Assembly (NCBI GenBank): GCA_025465355.1
Contig: JAODNN010000113.1
Span: 1 to 56,640 of the forward strand
Origin: Blastococcus sp.
GTDB taxonomy: Bacteria > Actinomycetota > Actinomycetes > Mycobacteriales > Geodermatophilaceae
Direction: 5' to 3'
Length of the DNA stretch: 56,640 bases
Shown piece by piece: positions 8,413-15,837 of the stretch (its first letter is position 1; each line of letters starts with the position of its first letter). The notes below the pieces were generated by a model. It was not told the DNA's origin. It was given only the letters and a program-made list of their open reading frames with translations, and did no database searches. A program made the position numbers and the translations under genes.

Positions 8413-9141
8413 GTGCTCGCCGTCCTCGGGGCGTTCACCCGCGATCGGCCGGCCCTCACGCTGTCCGACCTGGCCCGGGCCGTCGACGTGCCGCTGTCCA
8501 CCGCGCACCGGCTGGTCGCCGAGCTCAGCGACTGGGGGGCCTTGGAGCGCGACGGCGACGGCCGCTACCGGATCGGCCTGCGGATCTGGGAGCTCGGTGC
8601 GCTCGCGCCGCGTGGGCTGGGGCTTCGGGAGGCCGCGCTGCCGTTCATGGAGGACCTGTACGAGGTCACCCACGAGAACGTGCAGCTCGCCGTCCGGGAC
8701 GACGACGAGGTCGTGTTCGTCGAGCGGTTCGCCGGCCGGGACGCCGTCGCCGTGCTGACCCAGGTGGGTGGCCGCTTCGCCCTCGCGCCGACGGGGGTGG
8801 GGCTGGTTCTGCTGGCGCACGCCCCGCTGGAGGTGCAGGAGCGGGTGCTGGCCGGCCCGCAGCGCCGCTACACCCCGTTCACGATCACCGATCCGCGCCA
8901 GCTGCGGCGGGTGCTCGCCGACGTGCGCCGGACCGGCGTGGCGATCAGCGACCGCCAGGTCACCACGGACGCCGTCTCGGTGGCCGCGCCGATCGAGGTG
9001 GCCGGCTCCGTGGTCGCGGCGCTGTCCGTCGTCGTCCGGGGCAGCTCACCGGCCGCCGTCCGCACCATGACTCCCGGCGTACGCGCCGCCGCCCGCGGGA
9101 TCTCCCGCACCCTGGACCGCAGTTCCGCCCCACCGAGCTGA
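8413..9141 (+). CDS. IclR-family transcriptional regulator (van cluster)
   Basis: The protein has an N-terminal winged helix (LTLSDLARAVDVPLSTAHRLVAEL) and a C-terminal IclR effector-binding domain. It is the likely regulator of the vanillate genes between which it sits. Start choice is uncertain: GTG at 8413 has GGGAGG four bases upstream and gives 242 aa but trims the first helix slightly. A CTG at 8383 overlapping the vanB stop would add ten residues. The palindrome at 5932-5950 is a candidate target. The effector is unknown; vanillate or protocatechuate would fit. Confidence 0.82.
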   Translation: MLAVLGAFTRDRPALTLSDLARAVDVPLSTAHRLVAELSDWGALERDGDGRYRIGLRIWELGALAPRGLGLREAALPFMEDLYEVTHENVQLAVRDDDEVVFVERFAGRDAVAVLTQVGGRFALAPTGVGLVLLAHAPLEVQERVLAGPQRRYTPFTITDPRQLRRVLADVRRTGVAISDRQVTTDAVSVAAPIEVAGSVVAALSVVVRGSSPAAVRTMTPGVRAAARGISRTLDRSSAPPS

Positions 9142-9202
9142 GCCACCCGGCCTCAGCGCCCATCCGGACCGCAGCTACGCGGCCGGCAACGAAGGAGACG
9201 AC

Positions 9203-10663
9203 ATGGCACTTCTGGACGACGGCGCCTGGCAGGGCAAGGTCTGGACCGGCTCGTGGGCCGACGGCAGCGGAGGCACCTACGACGCTGTGGAGCCGGCGAC
9301 CGGCGATGTGCTCGGTCAGGTGGGGAAGGCGACCACGGACGACGTCCACACCGCAGCCGTGCGGGCCGTCGAGGCGCAGCGATCCTGGGCGGCGCTGCCC
9401 TTCGAGGAGCGCGCGGCCGTTCTGCGCCGGGCCGGTGACGTGCTGATGGCCAACAGCGAGGAGATCAAGGGCTGGCTGGCCCGGGAGTCCGGGGCGATCC
9501 AGCCGTTCGGCGACTTCCAGGTGCACACCAGCGCTCAGGAGTGTTACGAGGCCTCGGCCCTGCCGTCGCATCCCTACGGCGAGCTGCTGCGCTCGGGTTC
9601 GCCGCGGCTGTCCTTCGCGCGGCGGGTGCCGGTCGGGGTCGTCGGCGTGATCTCGCCGTTCAACGTGCCGACCATCCTGGCGATCCGTGCTGTGGCCCCG
9701 GCGCTGGCCCTGGGCAACGCGGTGATCCTCAAGCCCGACCCCCGCACGGCGATCAGCGGGGGTGCGATGTTCGCTCGCGTCTTCGAGGAGGCTGGGCTGC
9801 CCGCCGGCGTCCTGCAGGTGCTCAACGGTGGCGCCGACATCGGGGAGGCGCTCGTCGTCGAGCCCGCCGTCCGGGTCATCGCCTTCACCGGGTCCACGAA
9901 GGCCGGGCGGGCGGTCGGGGCGCTCGCCGGACAGCATCTGAAGCGGGCCCATCTGGAACTCGGCGGGAACTCCGCGCTGATCGTGCTGCCGGACGTCGAC
10001 GTGACCGCGGCCGCGTCGGTGGGGGCGTGGGGCACGTTCTCCCACTCAGGCCAGATCTGCATGGCGACGTCGCGGCACCTGGTGCACGCCGACATCGCGG
10101 AGGAGTACACCGAAGTGCTGACGGAGAAGGTGGAGAAGCTGCCGGTCGGTGACCCGTTCCGCGAGCAGGTGGCGATGGGTCCGCTGATCGACGCCGGCCA
10201 GCGTGACCGGGTGCACGGCCTGGTGACGGCGTCCGTCGACGGCGGGGCCACGGTGCGCACCGGCGGCACCTTCGAGGGGCTCTTCTACCGGCCGACGGTG
10301 CTGTCCGGCGTCCCGGTCGAGGCTCCGGCGTACCGGGAGGAGATCTTCGGCCCGGTGGCGCCGGTGACGTCGTTCACCTCGCTGGACGAGGTCGTGGAGC
10401 TGGCGAGGGGCACCGAGTACGGCCTGTCGCTGGGCATCCTCACGCCGGACGTCTACGCCGGCCTCGAGTTGGCCGAGCGCATCCCGTCGGGGCTGGTGCA
10501 CATCAACGACCAGACGGTGAACGACGAGGCCGTCGCGCCGTTCGGCGGCGTCGGCGCCTCGGGCACCGGCTCCCGGCACGGCGGCCCGCAGGCCAACATC
10601 GAGGCGTTCACCGAGACCCAGTGGGTGACCGTCCGCGGCGACCTCCCGGCCTACCCCTTCTGA
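9203..10663 (+). CDS. Aromatic aldehyde (vanillin/benzaldehyde-type) dehydrogenase
   Basis: This 486-aa NAD(P)-dependent aldehyde dehydrogenase has the general base Glu252 in LELGGNSA and the nucleophile Cys286 in HSGQICMA. The cofactor segment is VISPFNVPTILAIRAVAPALALGN (shown only in part: ISPFNVPTILAIR). Overall it resembles the benzaldehyde/vanillin dehydrogenase group, which oxidises vanillin to vanillate, the VanAB substrate. GAAGGAG precedes the ATG. It lies 61 bases after the IclR gene in the same direction. Substrate assignment depends on context, because aldehyde dehydrogenases are broad. Confidence 0.82.
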   Translation: MALLDDGAWQGKVWTGSWADGSGGTYDAVEPATGDVLGQVGKATTDDVHTAAVRAVEAQRSWAALPFEERAAVLRRAGDVLMANSEEIKGWLARESGAIQPFGDFQVHTSAQECYEASALPSHPYGELLRSGSPRLSFARRVPVGVVGVISPFNVPTILAIRAVAPALALGNAVILKPDPRTAISGGAMFARVFEEAGLPAGVLQVLNGGADIGEALVVEPAVRVIAFTGSTKAGRAVGALAGQHLKRAHLELGGNSALIVLPDVDVTAAASVGAWGTFSHSGQICMATSRHLVHADIAEEYTEVLTEKVEKLPVGDPFREQVAMGPLIDAGQRDRVHGLVTASVDGGATVRTGGTFEGLFYRPTVLSGVPVEAPAYREEIFGPVAPVTSFTSLDEVVELARGTEYGLSLGILTPDVYAGLELAERIPSGLVHINDQTVNDEAVAPFGGVGASGTGSRHGGPQANIEAFTETQWVTVRGDLPAYPF

Positions 10664-10676
10664 CTCGTGAGCCGAG

Positions 10677-10725
10677 TGTCGACTTGTCGTCCTCTCGATT
10701 CGCCGGAGGGGGCGACAAGTCGACA
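10677..10725. terminator. Perfect 13-bp inverted repeat hairpin after the aldehyde dehydrogenase
   Basis: TGTCGACTTGTCG at 10677-10689 is repeated exactly inverted at 10713-10725, with a 23-base centre that itself holds CCTC and GAGG arms. It begins 13 bases after the aldehyde dehydrogenase stop. There is no T-run, so it may act as a rho-independent hairpin of the GC type, an RNA-stabilising structure, or be a dispersed palindromic repeat. The exact symmetry over 26 bases is far beyond chance. Confidence 0.65.
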
Positions 10726-10786
10726 GTCGCGGCCTGCCTGTGGATGACGCCAGCGGCGTCAGGTCCGAATTCGACAGGCTGCGGGC

Positions 10787-11779
10787 GTGCCCGTGTCCCC
10801 ACGCCGTCCGCCAGCGCTGCAGCGACGCATCTTCCGCGGTTCAGATGCCGTCGCGGCGGGGACGCTCACCCCGAAGGAGCTCCGGAGCCCGGCATGGCGT
10901 CGACTCTTCCGAGACGTCTACGCATGCGCCGAGCTACCCGTCACCCATCAGCTGAGAGTGGTCGCGGCCGGCCTGCTGGTGCCCGGGGGTGTGGTCAGCG
11001 GGCGCAGCGCCGCCGTGCTGTGGGGCCTTCCCGAGGCTGAGCGGGACGACGACGTCGAGCTCACGGTGCCGCCGGGCTCGACGGTGTGCCGCGTGTCCGG
11101 GATCCGGGTGCGCCGCCGAGTCCTGCGGCCCGAACAGATCGGGGAGCGGCGAGGCCTCCGAGTGACGACGGCGGAGACCACGGCGGTAGACCTGGCTCGC
11201 ACCGGCACACTCGATTCGGCGGTCGTGCTGATCGACCGGTTCGTCGCCGAGGGAGTGACCGACCTCGGCAGGGTGAGCGCGGCCGCGGAGGGCGGGTCCG
11301 GCCGGGGCTGCGGGCAGGCCCGGGAAGCCGCGGCCCTCGCTGACGGGCTTGCCGGATCACCGCAGGAGACGCGGCTGCGCCTTCTCCTGCGCCGATCGTC
11401 GCTGCCGAATCCCGTCGCCCAGTTCGTCGTGCGGAACGGCGTCACCTTCCTGGCTCGGGTGGACTTCGCCTGGCCGGAAGCGAAGATCGCGGTCGAGTAC
11501 CAAGGGATGTGGCACGGGGAGTCCCCGCAGCAGGTGGCCGCCGACCGCCGACGGCTCAACCGGCTCACGGCTGCCGGCTGGACGGTCATCTTCGTGACCG
11601 CGGCCGATCTGCACCGGCCGGACGAACTTCTCGCGCGCCTCGCGGCGGCGCTGGTGCGCTCATGCTTCTGGGGCCCCGTCCAGGGGCCCGCCCTGAGCTC
11701 GCGAAGGGTGGGGAGGACGGGGCCCTTTCTCAGACGTTGGCGGGGAGGGCCATCGTCGGGACGTCGTCCGGGACGATGA
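10787..11779 (+). CDS. DUF559/AbiEi-like domain protein
   Basis: The 330-aa frame encodes a family common in actinobacteria. The N-terminal half resembles the AbiEi-type winged-helix antitoxin region ([21 protein letters not shown], trimmed here to [19 protein letters not shown]; then [14 protein letters not shown]). The C-terminal half resembles a DUF559 endonuclease-like fold ([16 protein letters not shown], then VIFVTAADL). No toxin partner is adjacent and its function is unknown. Start is GTG at 10787, with another GTG two codons later. The last 50 bases overlap the convergent scoB gene and the tail passes through a terminator hairpin, so the C-terminus beyond about residue 295 is low-complexity Arg/Gly. 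Confidence 0.72.
   Translation: MPVSPRRPPALQRRIFRGSDAVAAGTLTPKELRSPAWRRLFRDVYACAELPVTHQLRVVAAGLLVPGGVVSGRSAAVLWGLPEAERDDDVELTVPPGSTVCRVSGIRVRRRVLRPEQIGERRGLRVTTAETTAVDLARTGTLDSAVVLIDRFVAEGVTDLGRVSAAAEGGSGRGCGQAREAAALADGLAGSPQETRLRLLLRRSSLPNPVAQFVVRNGVTFLARVDFAWPEAKIAVEYQGMWHGESPQQVAADRRRLNRLTAAGWTVIFVTAADLHRPDELLARLAAALVRSCFWGPVQGPALSSRRVGRTGPFLRRWRGGPSSGRRPGR
11671..11728. terminator. Hairpin terminator at the DUF559/scoB convergence
   Basis: GGGCCCCGTCC (11671-11681) pairs perfectly with GGACGGGGCCC (11715-11725), followed by TTT on the plus strand, and the scoB stop TCA lies directly after. It would stop plus-strand transcription from the DUF559 gene. The layout and the tail CTTTCTCAG match the pcaC/pgi junction at 3283-3343. 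It lies inside the extended 3' end of the DUF559 frame. Confidence 0.65.
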
Positions 11780-12398
11780 GCGGGGCGCCGGTGGCGGCCA
11801 CCACCTCGTCCGTCGTCACGCCCGGCGCCACCTCGCGCAGGACCAGGCCGTCATCGGTGATGTCCATGACGGCGAGGTCGGTGATGATCCGGTCGACGCA
11901 GGCCTTGCCGGTGAGCGGCAGGGTGCACTCCTCGACGATCTTGGGAGACCCGTCGCGGGCCACGTGCTCCATCATGATGATCACCTCGCGGGCACCGTGG
12001 ACGAGGTCCATCGCGCCGCCCATGCCGTTGACCATCTTGCCGGGGATGAGCCAGTTCGCGAGGTCGCCGCGGGGGTTGACCTGCATGGCCCCGAGGACGG
12101 CGACGTCCAGGTGCTGGCCGCGGATCATGCCGAACGACAGCGCGGAGTCGAAGAAGCTCGCGCCGGGCAGGATCGTGACGGTCTCCTTGCCGGCGTTGAT
12201 CAGGTCGGCGTCCTCCTCACCCTCCAACGGGTAGGGGCCGACACCGAGGATGCCGTTCTCGCTGTGCAGGACGACGTGCACGCCGTCGGGCACGTAGTTG
12301 GGCACCAGCGTCGGCATGCCGATGCCGAGGTTGACGTACTGGCCGTCCTCGAGCTCGAGGGCCACGCGGGCGGCGAGCTGCTCGCGGGTCAGGGTCAT
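11730..12398 (-). CDS. 3-oxoacid (probably 3-oxoadipate) CoA-transferase subunit B
   Basis: This 222-aa beta subunit of a family I CoA-transferase carries the catalytic glutamate in the HSENGILG motif. [17 protein letters not shown] near the N-terminus and [19 protein letters not shown] are also conserved. The enzyme transfers CoA from succinyl-CoA to a 3-oxoacid. In this setting 3-oxoadipate (PcaJ role) is likely because pca genes lie 8 kb away and lack their own transferase, but acetoacetate (ScoB/AtoA role) cannot be excluded from sequence. The ATG shares one base with the stop of the alpha subunit gene. Confidence 0.88.
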   Translation of the reverse strand: MTLTREQLAARVALELEDGQYVNLGIGMPTLVPNYVPDGVHVVLHSENGILGVGPYPLEGEEDADLINAGKETVTILPGASFFDSALSFGMIRGQHLDVAVLGAMQVNPRGDLANWLIPGKMVNGMGGAMDLVHGAREVIIMMEHVARDGSPKIVEECTLPLTGKACVDRIITDLAVMDITDDGLVLREVAPGVTTDEVVAATGAPLIVPDDVPTMALPANV

Positions 12399-13165
12399 CA
12401 GGCGGGTGCTCCCTCGCTGCGTGGCCGGGTGGTGCGCTTCTCGATCTTCTTGCCCTCGGTTCCGACGACCACGACCCGGTCGACGAACACTCCGGGCAGG
12501 TGGACGGACTCCGGCAGGATCTCGCCGGGCTCGACCAGCTCCTCGACCTCGGCGATGGTGATCCGGGCCGCCATGCCGGCGAGCGGGTTGAAGTTGCGGG
12601 CCGACTCGTGGAACACCAGGTTGCCGTGCCGGTCGCCGACCGCGGCCCGGACCAGGCCGAAGTCTGCCGTCAGGGCGGTCTCCAGCACGTACTGGCGGCC
12701 GTCGAAGACCCGCACCTCCTTGGGCTGGCTGGTCGCGACGACGTTGCCGTCGGCGTCGTAGCGCACCGGGATGCCGCCCTCGGCGACCAGCGTGCCGACG
12801 CCGGTGGGCGTGTAGAACGCCGGGATGCCCGTTCCGCCGGCCCGCAGTCGCTCGGCGAGGCTGCCCTGCGGCGTCAGCTCGACCTCGAGCTCGCCGGTGA
12901 GGTAGAGCCGCGCCAGCTCCTTGTTGCCGCCGACGAACGAGCTGATCGTCTTCGTGATCCGCCCGGCGTAGAGCAGGATGCCCAGCGCCTGGTCGTCGAC
13001 CCCGCAGTTGTTGGAGATGGTGGTCAGGTTGTCGGCGCCCTGTTCCAGCAGCGCGTCGATCAGCGCGATCGGCACCCCGCAGAGCCCGAAGCCGCCGACG
13101 GAGAGGGTGGCCCCCGCCGGGATGTCGGCGACGGCCTCGGCGGCCGAGGCGACGATCTTGTCCAT
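12398..13165 (-). CDS. 3-oxoacid (probably 3-oxoadipate) CoA-transferase subunit A
   Basis: This 255-aa alpha subunit has the [11 protein letters not shown] loop near residue 25, typical of family I CoA-transferase A chains, followed by [14 protein letters not shown] and SSFVGGNKE. With subunit B it forms the heteromer that makes 3-oxoadipyl-CoA or acetoacetyl-CoA at the cost of succinyl-CoA. GGAGGAG precedes the ATG. It is divergent from the succinate-semialdehyde dehydrogenase gene across a 234-base gap. PcaI and ScoA cannot be told apart by eye. Confidence 0.88.
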   Translation of the reverse strand: MDKIVASAAEAVADIPAGATLSVGGFGLCGVPIALIDALLEQGADNLTTISNNCGVDDQALGILLYAGRITKTISSFVGGNKELARLYLTGELEVELTPQGSLAERLRAGGTGIPAFYTPTGVGTLVAEGGIPVRYDADGNVVATSQPKEVRVFDGRQYVLETALTADFGLVRAAVGDRHGNLVFHESARNFNPLAGMAARITIAEVEELVEPGEILPESVHLPGVFVDRVVVVGTEGKKIEKRTTRPRSEGAPA

Positions 13166-13245
13166 GGTTCAGCTCCTCCGGGCAGGCGTCGGCCCAGTAT
13201 CGCTGGTTGTCGTGTGCTCGGTTCAGGGGGTGGTGGAGCGGCCGC

Positions 13246-13304
13246 GGGCGGAGCCCGTAGCCCGCGACCGGATCGGTGGGGGGTCAGGTGCGCGGGCTCC
13301 GTCC
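13246..13304. repeat. Inverted repeat in the scoA/gabD divergent gap
   Basis: GGGCGGAGCCCG at 13246-13257 pairs with CGGGCTCCGTCC at 13293-13304 with one G-T wobble, around a 35-base centre. It lies in the shared upstream region of two divergent genes, where a terminator would be unusual. It could be a leader hairpin of either transcript or simply GC-rich chance pairing. I recognised no clear promoter hexamers in this gap. Confidence 0.35.
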
Positions 13305-13399
13305 CGAGCTGTGAACGGCGGGTCCCCGGGCGGTTTGCGCCGCGGCTGTCCGGGCAGGGGCAGGAGGAAGAGGTTCGGCACCACGACGGGAGACACACC

Positions 13400-14824
13400 A
13401 TGGCCATCGCCACGACCAACCCGGCCACCGGCGAGACGCTGAAGACCTTCGACCCGCTCTCCGAGGCCGCCGTCGAGGAGAAGATCGCCGCCGCTGCCGC
13501 GGCCTGGCAGAGCTACCGGCTGACGGCCCCGGAGCAGAGGGCCGGCTGGCTGCGGGCGGCCGCCGACGTGCTCGACGCCGACACCGACGCCGTCGCCGAG
13601 CTGATGACGACCGAGATGGGCAAGACGCTGGCTGCCGCCAAGGCGGAGGTGGGCAAGTGCGCGACGGCGCTGCGCTACTACGCCGAGCATGGCCCCGGCT
13701 TCCTGGAGCCGGAGCCACGGAACGCCGACGCCGTCGGCGCCACGGACGCCTACGTGGCCTACCAGCCCATCGGGGTCGTACTGGCGATCATGCCGTGGAA
13801 CTTCCCCATGTGGCAGGCCATGCGCTTCGCCGCCCCGGCGCTCATGGCCGGCAACGTCGGCCTGCTCAAGCACGCCAGCAACGTGCCGCAGACGGCGCTG
13901 TACCTGGAGGAGTTGTTCGTCAAGGCAGGTTTCCCCGACCACGTCTTCCAGACCCTGCTGATCGGCTCCGGGGACGTCGAGCGGGTGCTGCGCGACGACC
14001 GTGTCATGGCGGCGACGCTCACCGGCAGTGCGCCGGCAGGGCGGTCCGTGGCTGCCATTGCCGGCGACGTCATCAAGAAGACGGTGCTGGAACTGGGCGG
14101 CAGCGACCCGTTCATCGTCATGCCCTCGACCGATCTGGACCGCGCCGCCGATGTCGGCGTGACCAGTCGCTGCCAGAACAACGGGCAGAGCTGCATCTCC
14201 GCCAAGCGGTTCTTCGTGCACGCCGACGTCGCCGAGGAGTTCACCCGGCTGTTCGCGGAGAAGATGTCGGCGCTGAAGGTGGGCGACCCCATGGCCGAGG
14301 ACACCCAGGTCGGCCCGCTGGCTACGGAGCAGGGCCGCAAGGACGTCGAGGACTACGTGCGGGACGCCGTCGACAAGGGCGCGACCGTGGTCGTCGGCGG
14401 CGAGCGACTGGAGGGGCCCGGCTACTACTACCCGCCGACCCTGCTGACCGGCATCACGCCGGAGATGGCGATCTACCACGAGGAGGTCTTCGGCCCCGTC
14501 GCGGCGCTGTTCACCGTCTCGGGCCTGGACGAGGCGATCGAGATCGCCAACAGCCATCCGTACGGGCTCGGCTCCAACCTGTGGAGCGAGGACGAGGAGG
14601 AGCGCGCCCGGTTCGTGCGGGACATCGCCTCAGGCATGGCCTTCATCAACGGGATGACGACCAGCTACCCCGAGCTGCCGTTCGGTGGCGTCAAGCAGAG
14701 CGGCTACGGGCGCGAGCTGACCGAGCTGGGCATGCGCGAGTTCATGAACGCGAAGACGGTCTGGGTCGGTTCGAGTGCCGGAGAGAAGGGCAGCGGCGCC
14801 ACCGCCGGGAATGCTTCCGAATGA
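13400..14824 (+). CDS. Succinate-semialdehyde dehydrogenase (NAD(P)+)
   Basis: This 474-aa aldehyde dehydrogenase matches the GabD-like group. Glu231 in LELGGSDPF and Cys265 in NNGQSCISAKRF form the active site. The cofactor loop is IMPWNFPMWQ, and FINGMTTSYPELPFGG lies near the end. It oxidises succinic semialdehyde to succinate, or a related short-chain semialdehyde. The ATG at 13400 follows GGGAGA; the open frame continues upstream without similarity. No GABA aminotransferase is nearby, so its physiological substrate is open. Confidence 0.8.
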   Translation: MAIATTNPATGETLKTFDPLSEAAVEEKIAAAAAAWQSYRLTAPEQRAGWLRAAADVLDADTDAVAELMTTEMGKTLAAAKAEVGKCATALRYYAEHGPGFLEPEPRNADAVGATDAYVAYQPIGVVLAIMPWNFPMWQAMRFAAPALMAGNVGLLKHASNVPQTALYLEELFVKAGFPDHVFQTLLIGSGDVERVLRDDRVMAATLTGSAPAGRSVAAIAGDVIKKTVLELGGSDPFIVMPSTDLDRAADVGVTSRCQNNGQSCISAKRFFVHADVAEEFTRLFAEKMSALKVGDPMAEDTQVGPLATEQGRKDVEDYVRDAVDKGATVVVGGERLEGPGYYYPPTLLTGITPEMAIYHEEVFGPVAALFTVSGLDEAIEIANSHPYGLGSNLWSEDEEERARFVRDIASGMAFINGMTTSYPELPFGGVKQSGYGRELTELGMREFMNAKTVWVGSSAGEKGSGATAGNASE

Positions 14825-14833
14825 GGCGCGCGC

Positions 14834-15181
14834 TCAGTGCAGGTGGACCTGCCAGTCGGGAGGCACGCGGCCGCGCGGCCCGGGGACCGGTTGGTCGAGG
14901 GGATGGTGCTCCGGCGGGGCCAGCGGAGGGCCCGCGAGGGGCTGCTCGACGGTGAAGTCCCAGAACCAGTCCTCGCCGGGTTCGTAGCTCCGGACGATCG
15001 GGTGTCCCGAGGTGAACGCGTGCCCCCGGGCGTGCCGGCTGGGCGAGGAGTCGCAGCAGCCGACGTGACCGCACGCGGCGCACCGGCGGAGATGGAGCCA
15101 CCAGCCTCCCGTGGCGTCGCAGTCGATGCATCCCGGTCCGCTCGGCGGCACCGTCGGGTCGATCGCCACCGCGGCGGTCAT
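14834..15181 (-). CDS. UBP-type zinc finger protein
   Basis: This 115-aa protein is essentially one ZnF-UBP domain. CIDC near residue 18, CAACGHVGCCDSS and RHARGHAFTSGHPI supply the Cys/His ligands, and WFWDFTVEQ closes the domain. In eukaryotes this domain reads the free C-terminus of ubiquitin; the role of bacterial versions is unknown. It ends nine bases from the convergent gabD stop. It lies upstream of, and opposite to, the receiver/TrxR-like and kinase genes, which makes it a candidate partner of that module. The proline-rich tail is likely disordered. Confidence 0.85.
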   Translation of the reverse strand: MTAAVAIDPTVPPSGPGCIDCDATGGWWLHLRRCAACGHVGCCDSSPSRHARGHAFTSGHPIVRSYEPGEDWFWDFTVEQPLAGPPLAPPEHHPLDQPVPGPRGRVPPDWQVHLH

Positions 15182-15265
15182 CGGTCGACCGCGCAGAAAG
15201 GTTCTTGCGGGGTGTATATCGCGGTTACGGTCAACTCGTCACCTCGAAACCGGAGGGAGACCGGC

Positions 15266-15721
15266 ATGGAACCCGGCATCTACGGTACGGACGGCACCGA
15301 CCCGGAGGAAGCCTCCGGCGTCCTGGAACCGGAAGACACCCTCGACGGCGCGCGTGGCGTGCGAGACGTGCTGGACACCGGCTGGTCGCCGGCGGAGCGG
15401 CCCTGGGCGGTCGACGACTGGGGAACCACCGAGGCCGAGGAGTCCGCGGGCGAGAGCCTCGGCGGCAGGCTGGCCCGGGAGATCCCCGAGTTCGACGGCG
15501 ACGGCGTCGGCGACGGGCTCGGCGACGCGTCCGACACCGACGGTGAGCTCCTCGACGACGAGGTGGGGGACGCGCGCGCCGGGCGCCTGGTCGACAGCGG
15601 CGACGGCGGGACCGAGGACGCCGACGATGAGCTGTTCGCCAGGGACGAAGGCATCGACGGGGCGGCCGCCTCGGCGGAGGAGGCCGCGGTGCACATCGTC
15701 AGGGAGCCCGACCGGGGCTGA
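15266..15721 (+). CDS. DUF5709-type acidic protein
   Basis: This 151-aa, strongly acidic, Gly/Asp-rich protein fits the DUF5709 family known from actinobacteria. The pattern includes PEEASGVLEPEDTLDG, VLDTGWSPAERPWAVDDWGT and a C-terminal AASAEEAAVHIV. Its function is not known. No membrane segment or signal peptide is visible, and most of the chain looks disordered. GGAGGGAGA lies just before the ATG at 15266. It stands 116 bases before the receiver/TrxR fusion gene in the same direction. Confidence 0.78.
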   Translation: MEPGIYGTDGTDPEEASGVLEPEDTLDGARGVRDVLDTGWSPAERPWAVDDWGTTEAEESAGESLGGRLAREIPEFDGDGVGDGLGDASDTDGELLDDEVGDARAGRLVDSGDGGTEDADDELFARDEGIDGAAASAEEAAVHIVREPDRG

Positions 15722-15837
15722 TCGAGGGTCCCCCTGCCGCCGTTCCGCGACTAGCGTTGGCCCAGCAGTGCAATGGCTCACCGCCGCCGTCGGGCCTCGC
15801 CAGGTAGTCCGGCGATCACCGGTCAGGAGGCGGCCCT

